In this document: one piece after another, positions 56,624-64,000 of the stretch | Layout of the letters: every line of letters begins with the position of its first letter | Position numbering within the stretch: position 1 is the first letter of the stretch | Assembly: GCA_014529385.2 (NCBI GenBank) | Contig: CM043942.1 | Span: 111,470,141 to 111,534,140, forward strand | DNA from: Adiantum capillus-veneris | Taxonomy: Eukaryota > Streptophyta > Polypodiopsida > Polypodiales > Pteridaceae | Direction of reading: 5' to 3' | Length of the DNA: 64,000 bases | The notes under the pieces: model-generated | What the model was told of the DNA's origin: nothing | Database searches by the model: none | What the model saw: only the letters and a program-made list of their open reading frames with translations | Position numbers and translations under genes: made by a program

Positions 56624-57300
56624 CTTCTCGCTGCCCTAAAAAAAACTAACCCCCCTAATTTCTGCCTCGGCTTATCAGTCACAAAGTCGTGACTGATGTG
56701 GCACGGGACCCGTTCTAATGACGTGGCAATTCGAGTGCGGCCGCAGCAGCACAGAATGCAACGAAATCACTCCAAATGTGGTCGCCTCGACGTGCTAGTA
56801 AAATTTCGCTTCTAGGACTTTGTCAACCGATGCCCGCAGAGCTCGTTATGAGCTCTTCCTCCTTCCATGCACTGCTTGCTGCCGTCTGCACGCCATATCT
56901 CTTTTTTACTTTTTCTTGCTTACACACTAAAAACCCTTAATTGATCCAGTATTGGGCGGCCACTAACTTTGCCTTGGGTGGCCTTTGGCCCTAATGGCCA
57001 TTAAACCTTGGAGTAAAGGGCACCACATTTGGCATACATATCGACCAAGGCATTGCCAAGCACAACTTAAGTCTCCCAATAGTCCTTGGCTAATAATATC
57101 TTCATGAATTTCAATGTCGTAAAGTCTTGAATAGTGCCACAAGCCCGCAAGATGCAAGTATAAGTGATTGCATTTGACATAAGGTCTTCCCATCACATTC
57201 AATCAAAGATGGTTAGACTAGCCAGACATTGCCAATTACGACTACCGCCGGCCAACATTGCTTGGGCATTGGCGTACATACCGGCCAAGGCAATGCAGTG
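56624..57300. repeat. ~680-bp dispersed repeat, copy 1
   Basis: Direct repeat of 63,083-63,758 (e.g. gatgtggc, cgagtgcggccgcagcag, ttaaaccttggagtaaaggg). Frames 56,963-57,202 and 63,422-63,655 are the same sequence and not separate genes. Class unknown; probably part of an LTR. Confidence 0.9.
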
Positions 57301-58377
57301 AGTGGCATAAAATGGTAACCATCTTTTTGCAACATTTTTCAGCCTACTCAACGTCCTCTTCCTCATATGTGTATATATTTTTCTACGCTATTAAGTTATC
57401 TATAGTAAATTCCCCCTCTTCGTTTAGCTTTTGTGGCGACACATACATTGTACTCTTCCCAAAAATGTCACTTTAGTCATATATTTATATTACCACCCTT
57501 TTCTTTTTTGCTTTGTAAATAAAAGTAAGCATACAATAACCAACTATCTACCCCCAAACTTTCTTACCTCTTGTGAATTAGTAGTAGAAAAATAATATAT
57601 CCATCTTCCATCCCATATAGATAAATTACCATGCATGGAAAATCAACTCTCCACTTGTCTTTACCAAAGATTATGGTCCATCTCTACAAGTCTTCTATGC
57701 CCCCTACATAGGTGGCCCAATATCTCTTAAGAATATACATATAGTTTTTCTCCTTTCAAAAAGACTCAAATTGTATATTCTTTTCACAAGCAAATAATAT
57801 TGGGCCCTCCTCTATTTGTTTAAGCATCATACGCTTTTGAAAAAGCATGATTCCCCTTGGATGCATACAAGCAAAGGGCCCATACAAGAAGACTTGGAAG
57901 CAAAAGGTTCCCTAGCCTAGTGTGGACCTTCCAAACCAAATTCCTTGGTGCATGGGCATGAAGAATAGTCCAAATTCATATCAAACATGTTGAGAAGGTC
58001 AAATTTGCCTTTTGAAGCATGTCATTCCAAGCTACAGGTAAAAAGTTATGGTCAAAATAGTGTAAATCTGTCAGATTCGCAGCAAAAGGGAACTGTAAAT
58101 CAAGTAAATCAAGAGGGTGAGATCTTATTTTTCCCCTACTTATCTTCTAGAAGAGCAATGAGTGTCCAAGGTCACTTGAATGTGATGGGACCAACCTAAA
58201 GATGCTTTCTAAATGCCAGGACAGACAAGTTGAAATACCCCACAGGAGCCACCCGCAGGGCCTCATGGTGGGGCCCACCTACATTATGCACCCCTATGGA
58301 GCCTTCACGGTCTAAAATGATTTTTTTGGTGAATAAATAGTCCCTTTTATGTCCAATATTCAATGAGTGGTCAAAGG
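57301..58377. other. No recognisable gene
   Basis: AT-rich, with no motifs. Confidence 0.4.
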
Positions 58378-58416
58378 ACACTTAATTAGGGCTAATCACT
58401 CACCCTAATTAAGTGT
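58378..58416. repeat. 14-bp perfect inverted repeat
   Basis: ACACTTAATTAGGG (58,378-58,391) and CCCTAATTAAGTGT (58,403-58,416), 11-bp loop. A TATA-like ctataaatag lies at about 58,440, so this may be a promoter or LTR U3 region. Confidence 0.9.
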
Positions 58417-58974
58417 AGCATAATCCCACTCCTACACAACTATAAATAGACCCTCTTGGAGAGACTCAAGGAAACACACCTATATTTTCAACTTCATGTT
58501 GTTTCTTGATCAATAGTAGAGAAAACCCCAACTCTCCCTTTTTCACATCTTCCCTCCTAACCCTCCTCTTTGGAGGAAGTGCAACTCTATCCTCCACTCT
58601 TTCTATTCTACAATCTCTTACTCCATCAACCCAATAAATCATTTGTAGCACCTCAATAACTTGTAAATACATCATGATCTCTCTCATGGTTATGTTAATA
58701 CCCAAATGATTTTCTCATATTAAATTGATCACTTAATGTGGGAGAATAAACGAGAACAAGTGTTAAGATATAGATATGTGCTTGTAGATCTATCTCAACA
58801 CGGGGCCAATAGTAAAGGGGCCCAAATGGGAGATGGTCTATCAAGAGCAAGGCTAACCAATGGAGCATAAGACCTTAGGGTTAGCTTCATTGAAGACCTC
58901 CAATAATGTGTGTAAAAGTCCTTTGACCTTAGGTAAGCTAGGGCTGAGCTTGAGGTGGGAACCCGGCCCAAGCT

Positions 58975-59160
58975 CGAGGTGCTTGTCGTGCTTGAGGTGC
59001 TTGTCCTACTTGAGGTGCTTGTCATGCTTGAGGTGCTTGATTAAGATGCTTGAGGTGCTTGACTGGCTCCATGCTTGAGGTGCTTGACTTGGTGCATGAT
59101 TAAGGTGCTTGAGGTGCCTTGAGAAGCTTGCCTGAGATGCTTGTGGTTAGTCATGCTTGA
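58975..59160. repeat. Short minisatellite, gcttgaggtgcttg type
   Basis: About ten imperfect copies of ctTGAGGTGCTTG with spacers of a few bases. Confidence 0.93.
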
Positions 59161-59234
59161 TGACTAAGGGGCTTGCTCATCCAAAGTCAAAAAGATCCCT
59201 ACAAGGAGGGGGGCGAGCCTACAAGTGGGGGGGA

Positions 59235-59268
59235 TGAGAGAGAACACACACACACACACACACACACA
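59235..59268. repeat. (CA)n microsatellite
   Basis: About 13 CA dinucleotides within the LTR copy; the equivalent site of the 15.5 kb LTR has a shorter one. Confidence 0.95.
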
Positions 59269-60252
59269 AGGAAAGCCCCAGCTTGAAGAGGCAGCAAGGA
59301 CACTTGTCAAGTTCCTCCTCATGTTGCCCTCATGGCCAGTGTGCATGAAGCCTATTGGTTGGCCACCCAAGGGGTCCAATGATAATTTAGGATATTTAAT
59401 TAATTGATTTTGCATTTATCAAGTCCTCTCTCTCAAAGGGGAAAGGGGGACACTTGTCCCAAGGCTACCCCTGTTGCTTGTAATGGCTCCTGCTTGTGAT
59501 TGGCTAGGCCTGGAGGAGTCCAATGAGCTTCAAGCATGAGCTACAAGGGGGGGTCGACCCAAGCAAGCTAGGGGGGTGCTTAGGGGGTATACTCACCCAC
59601 ACACACTCACAAACACTCTCATTGTGTACTATGCAAAGTGCAAGAGCTCCCTCTCCTTCTCCAAGCAAGTAGAGGTTGAGAGCCTACACCAACACTCTTG
59701 GCTATGGAGTGCAAATCCATCCAAGATCCATGCTTCAATGCTTGATCTTGCCATCTATTTCTTCTTCATTACTATGCTATTATGTATGCTAGCACAAGAG
59801 TTATGATAAGTGAGGAACTAGCTCTTTCTCGTATGAAATGATTCTTCTTCCTCTTCCCTACCCTCATTCCCTGCTAGCTCTCTCCACCTTCGAAGGTGTT
59901 TGAGGTCTTGGGACTGAGGCTTGGTATAGTTAAAGATTTCTTCAAGTTTAGGTTATTCTATGATGGTGATGCATGAAGCTTTCCATCTTCATTGCTTCAC
60001 CTAGGTCACAAGGAACAACAAGTCTCTCTTTATGGGAGAAATCATAATACAAATGCCTATTGGAGGGGGGACCGGCTCCACATAAATCCGGTCCTCAACT
60101 GTTGTCATGTTCTCTAAATTCTCTCTCTTGCAAAAGTATTGTCTATGCCAAGTTAACTAATTGCTATGATTATGTTGCTATCTTCAATTATGTCTACCCG
60201 CTATGCTCACAAAATCATTTCTTGAAAGTACTCTGATTAAATTCCGCTACTC

Positions 60253-61488
60253 TCAAATTGAATAGGCAAATTCCATTACAAATGCATCATCTAACAATTG
60301 CATAAGTTCATCGTCTATTGAATCTGAAGAAACTAGCTCATGCATGATTCTAAATGCATTGGTATCCTTAGCATCTGTGTTTGAGAACCCTTCCAAAGCT
60401 TCATCCAATAAGAACCTAAGATCTAGATCCACTGCTTGAGAAGGTCCCTCCATCTTGCACATCTCAGGCTGCTGTAAACGATTTCCACATATGACACGCA
60501 TACTAAATACATCTGCTGTAAACTTCTCTTTAAGTCTTTCACCCTCATCCAAATTTCTTTGCACTTCTGTAGAACAAAGTTCAGCATGCACATTGAAAAT
60601 TTCATCTACTGCCCTGTGTGTATCATCGGCACAATGAAACCAATCATATTCATCAACAAGAGATTGCACTTCACTATGTACCCCCTCTGAATCAGCATCA
60701 TCAAGTTCATGATTATTCTGCCATATTGTGAGCCCTGTGTCATAAATTCTCGATAGCGAAGAAGTTTGCTCACTCTCTAAATCATCATCAGCAAATTCAG
60801 GATTAGTTTGCTAGATCGAAAACTCTAGGTCACAGAAACTTTTCAAAAAAGGAGTCTACAACCCCTCTAATTCATCATAATCACGTCCACGATCAGTTTT
60901 CCAATTTGATAGCTGTGCTTCACTAAAAGTCATCAATGAAGGAGTTCACACCCCCTCTGAATCAAGCACATACTCTTGCTTAACCAAGTCCTCAAAATCT
61001 GGTACATCCAAATTTGGTAATAAATCTCGTATACCAAAACCCATGGTCTTGCTGCTCTCAACAGCAGCCCTTCTTTGACCTAAGACATTTGTATCATTAA
61101 TCAACTCTTTGGCAAAACCTGTATAGTAGAATCAACTCTATAGTAGAATCTGCACCAAAAACATTTTGCTCTAATTTTGGTTCAGTAGAGCAAAAGTATC
61201 CCCTGTAACCAAATCTTCCTGCATGTCTACCTGAATATGACTGCACTCATTCACCTGCACAATTTCTTCATAAGATTTAGCCACTTTGTTGTTTTGATCC
61301 CCTGATTTCTTTCCCTCTTGTACTACAGGTACATGTTCTTTGAAAAATTCACCCTGTGTAGTTTGAGGTTGTAGAGACTCACCCTCAAGGACTTCTACTT
61401 CATGCCAGGAATCTGCAAACCCCAACTTTTCATATACAACTTTGACTATGTCTTCATCATTAGCTTGTATTAAGGTAGCATCCTTCAC
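60253..61488 (-). pseudogene. Acidic accessory region of a gypsy-type element
   Basis: Two open frames, 61,171-61,488 (105 residues, 'DIVKVVYEKLGFADSWHEVE') and 60,253-60,669 (138 residues, 'LDLRFLLDEALEGFSNTDAK'), lie downstream of the gag-like region, both Glu/Asp-rich. Shorter acidic stretches connect them with stops in between. No known motif. Comparable acidic patches appear in the 36.6 kb and possibly 44 kb copies, so this may be a standard part of the family. Confidence 0.45.
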
Positions 61489-62005
61489 AATACACTCATC
61501 AACACAGCTTCTAACTTTGATCGTATTTGTTCTCGGATATCTCCATAGTCCGGTAGACTTGCACTCTACTCTTGATAGCTTTCATACTGCTCATAACGTA
61601 CTTGCACAATAGCTTCTTTGAAATACTCCCAGTTTTTGCTACATGCTCTGGTAACCTCTTCAATTTGCTCCTTAACATCTGCACTCACTAACTGCTCAAA
61701 ATATTTGATCATCAACTCTTCTCGTGTCCCTCTTACGTTGGTCTCTAGCTCATAGCACTCTAGGTAGCCCTCTAGATTGTATCCATCAAAGAGTCATCTC
61801 TCGTCGTATACTGCATCTAAAGCTGCATCCAAAGCTTCATCAATTTGATTTTTCTTCTTTACGGTCTCTATTTCAAGCAGAGATCCTTAAAACAATTGAA
61901 GCATCTTTGAGAAATCTGGAACTGTTAACTTATCATCAAAACCGTTTGCGCTTAACACTGCAATCATCTTCATCATCTGCTCTAAATTCTCCATCTTTAC
62001 CTCCC
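61489..62005 (-). pseudogene. Gypsy-type gag remnant
   Basis: From an ATG about 40 bp after the primer site, codons read 'KLTVPDFSKMLQLF', then stop, 'EIETVKKKNQIDEALDAALD', then stop, 'FDGYNLEGYLECYELETNVR', 'QLVSADVKEQIEEVTRACS' and 'WEYFKEAIVQVRYEQYES'. The F.G....(F/Y)L..YE and W..FK.A....Y spacing is that of Retrotrans_gag. Stops are TAA, TGA, TAG and TGA in one frame, without a frame shift. Confidence 0.7.
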
Positions 62006-62014
62006 ACCCCAGAT

Positions 62015-62034
62015 CGTTTCACGTCAGGTTCACC
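62015..62034 (-). other. Primer binding site of the gypsy-type element
   Basis: Minus strand TGGTGAACCTGACGTGAAAC, a few bases after the LTR end. Related to 37,410-37,429. Confidence 0.7.
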
Positions 62035-62039
62035 AAAGA

Positions 62040-63082
62040 TGTTGGGGAATATGTGTTCGCTACGTGAGCCGGCAGGCGTCGGGCCACTGGCTGTGGGAGG
62101 TGTGAAAGAGAGAGAACAAGAAACACTGACAGCTCTGGCAATCACCACAATCATTAATTAATTGAATACTACTTTGAGTACAACTTAGTCCTTAGCCAAG
62201 GCGGGTTGTTAAAAGCACCATCACTTGGATCATCCGCTAACTTTACAGGATTAACTGGGCCGTTAACGACACCAGACTTAACAAAATGCTAATTGAATCT
62301 CTAACGGATGACAGTGATGGAAATTTTCCTCTCCCGCTTTATCTGCTTCAAATACCTCTCGGATTTTGAAAGCTTCAATTCACTTCACTGCCTCAATCAT
62401 CAAGCTTCAGTTAATACCAATGTGCATGCCTTCTCCTGCTTTCTACTCTTGCTTTGGTTCAAGACCAAGCTCGCCTCTCCAGCTTCAACCGAGCTCGCCT
62501 TCTCAAGCATGCTTGCTTACTTCAAGCTTTCCATTTGCTTGTAAATCTCCTTCTTGCCTTAGCTTGCTCAAGCCTCGACCTCTATCTGCCTTCTCCTCTT
62601 TGGCTTGCTCTAGCCTCGCTTGGAATCCCCTCTTGCTCTTGCTTCTCGAGGATGAGAGAGCGAGGACATCTTTCTTCTTTCCATGCTTTTCAATCCTCAA
62701 TGCCTTTCCTTGCTTGCCGGGAACAAGAGGAATCTTCGGAGAGAGAGAGAGTTTTGCCTTGTCCAAGCTCGAAAGAGAGAGCGAGAGCTTGCTTCCCGCT
62801 CCTAGCTTCGAGCCCTCGTCTTCTTCTGCTCCCTTTGCCAAGCTTTCCCTATTGCTCTCTTGTTCAAGCGAGAGAGAGAGAACACGAGCCTTCCTTGTTT
62901 ACTTGCTTTAAGCTTCTCGCCTTCTCTCTATTGCTTCACTTGGAATCCCATCCTCATGCCTCGGCTTGCTCAAGCTTCGAGAGATTCTTGCTCAAGCTCC
63001 TTGGTTCCCTTCGTTTCCCTTTTTCAAGCTTTTCCTCCTCGTTATCTTTTCCCTTCGTTGATAGCTCCTCCTCTTGTTATGC
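62040..63082 (-). mobile_element. 5' LTR (inner part) of the gypsy-type element
   Basis: Starts TGTTGGGG next to the primer site and shares the ctgtgggaggtgtga block with the 35.6 kb repeat. The interior (62,440-63,060) is a low-complexity stretch with many gctt/caagc and ctcgcc repeats; its open frames (Ser/Leu-rich) are not convincing genes. The outer boundary is unknown and may include the 63,083-63,758 repeat. Confidence 0.5.
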
Positions 63083-63758
63083 CTTCTCGCTGCCCTAAAA
63101 AAAACTAAACCCCCTAATTTTTCCCTCGACCCATCAGTCGCGGCACCGTGACTGATGTGGCGCGAGACCCGTCCTGATGACGTTGTAATTCGAGTGCGGC
63201 CGCAGCAGTGCACCATGCGGCAGAATTTCTCTAAATGTGGTCGCCCCGGCGTGCTGGAAAAATTTTTCTTCTAGGCCTTCATCAACCGATGCCTGCAGAG
63301 CTCGCTATGACCTCTTCCTCCTCCTTTGCGCCGCTCGCTGTCGTCTGCACGCCATCTCTCCTTTTTCCTTTTTTTTGCTTACACACTAAAAACCCTTAAT
63401 TGATCTAGTATTGTGCAGCCACTAACTTTTCCTTGTGTGGCCTTTGGCCCTTTGGGCCATTAAACCTTGGAGTAAAGGGCACCACATTTTGCACACATAT
63501 CGACCAAAGCATTGCCAAGCACAACTTATTTCTCCCAGCAGTCCTTGGCTAATAATATCTTCATGAATTTCAATGTCATAATGTCTTGAATAGTGCCACA
63601 TGCCCGCAAGATGCAAGTATAAGTGATTGCATTTGACGTAAGGTCTTCCCATCACATTCAGTCAAAGATGGTCAGACTAGCCAGGCACTGCCAATTACGA
63701 CTACCGTCGGCCAACATTGAAGGGGCATTGGCGTACATACCAGCCAAGGCAATGCAGT
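63083..63758. repeat. ~680-bp dispersed repeat, copy 2
   Basis: Direct repeat of 56,624-57,300, separated from it by 6.46 kb. Confidence 0.9.
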
Positions 63759-64000
63759 AGGCATCAAATTTGGTGTACATATCGATTAAAGCACTGCTAT
63801 CTCAAGCACTTATTTTGTTGTATTCAAAACCCTTGCTGTTGCTCAAAACTCCCAAACGGAACACCGACCGAGCGGATCAGACTAGTATAGAACCGACCCC
63901 CAGGGAAACTTAAACGGCCAATATCTTGGCAACTAGAACTCCGATCGCCGATTTGAAAAGATCAACGCGCTCCACAAAGTGAGCACTTCATGCCCGTGCA
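63759..64000. other. No recognisable feature
   Basis: GC content rises slightly; nothing identified before the window ends. Confidence 0.4.

Larger units (their letters stand above)
58702..60210 (+). mobile_element. Diverged copy of the 15.5-17.1 kb copia-type LTR
   Basis: Shares ordered blocks with that LTR over about 1.5 kb, but has extra minisatellite sequence and loses homology at about 60,205, before the primer site. Probably a truncated or solo LTR. Confidence 0.7.

Noticed and set aside
62366-63098. Long Ser/Leu-rich frames as secreted proteins
   Set aside because: Low-complexity gctt/ctcgcc repeats give open frames on several phases; lies within an LTR.

Overview
This is eukaryotic plant nuclear DNA: AT-rich, GT-AG introns, very long (GA)n/(CT)n microsatellites, and above all a nested stack of plant LTR retrotransposons and LINE remnants. 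The families seen (Tork/TNT1-like Ty1/copia with an initiator-Met tRNA primer site, Tat-type Ty3/gypsy with two RNase H domains, a chromodomain Ty3/gypsy, plant LINEs with a zf-RVT domain) mark a land plant. I cannot name the species. No ordinary intact housekeeping gene is evident.

Layout. 1.6-4.4 kb: decayed LINE (+). 5.4-6.8 kb: decayed minus-strand coding remnant. 7.3-12.8 kb: 5'-truncated chromodomain Ty3/gypsy pol (-) with a 2.7 kb LTR. 12.8-13.75 kb: unknown minus-strand coding remnant. 14.1-15.25 kb: microsatellite/minisatellite block and two long near-perfect inverted repeats. 15.55-17.6 kb: copia-type LTR with primer site and leader. 17.9-34.85 kb: 5' part of a Tork-like copia element (-), interrupted at 18,046-30,372 by a complete young Tat-type gypsy element (-) with 2.7 kb LTRs and four extra ORFs between its primer site and gag. 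35.2-38.1 kb: tandem duplications and fragments of another gypsy family. 38.25-39.7 kb: a TATA box, a GA leader, an array of eight hairpins and a small ORF. 42.9-43.77 kb: the missing RNase H and 3' LTR of the same copia element, now on the + strand. 44.66-48.5 kb: LTR, primer site and a repeat-rich leader of an Athila/Tat-like gypsy element (+), followed by an unknown ORF. 48.6-56.3 kb: a gene-like island with introns: an unknown minus-strand two-exon gene, a histone-H3-like plus Ulp1 (C48 protease) gene with nonsense codons, an FCP1/NIF phosphatase pseudogene, and an unknown minus-strand two-exon gene. 56.6-64 kb: repeats, a diverged copy of the 15.5 kb LTR, a gag-like region and another LTR.

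How the parts relate. The copia element has matching 5-bp flanks (tatag) outside LTRs that now lie in opposite orientations, so a ~25 kb inversion with breakpoints near 17.91 and 42.89 kb best explains it. The Tat element sits inside its reverse transcriptase gene with a 4-bp duplication (atac). Most broken genes here carry stops of the kind made by single C-to-T or G-to-A transitions, as expected for methylated plant DNA.

The most unusual items are the H3-like/Ulp1 gene, the duplicated accessory ORFs of the Tat element, the hairpin array with covarying stems, and a perfect 36-bp palindrome in the retroelement leader at 46.5 kb.
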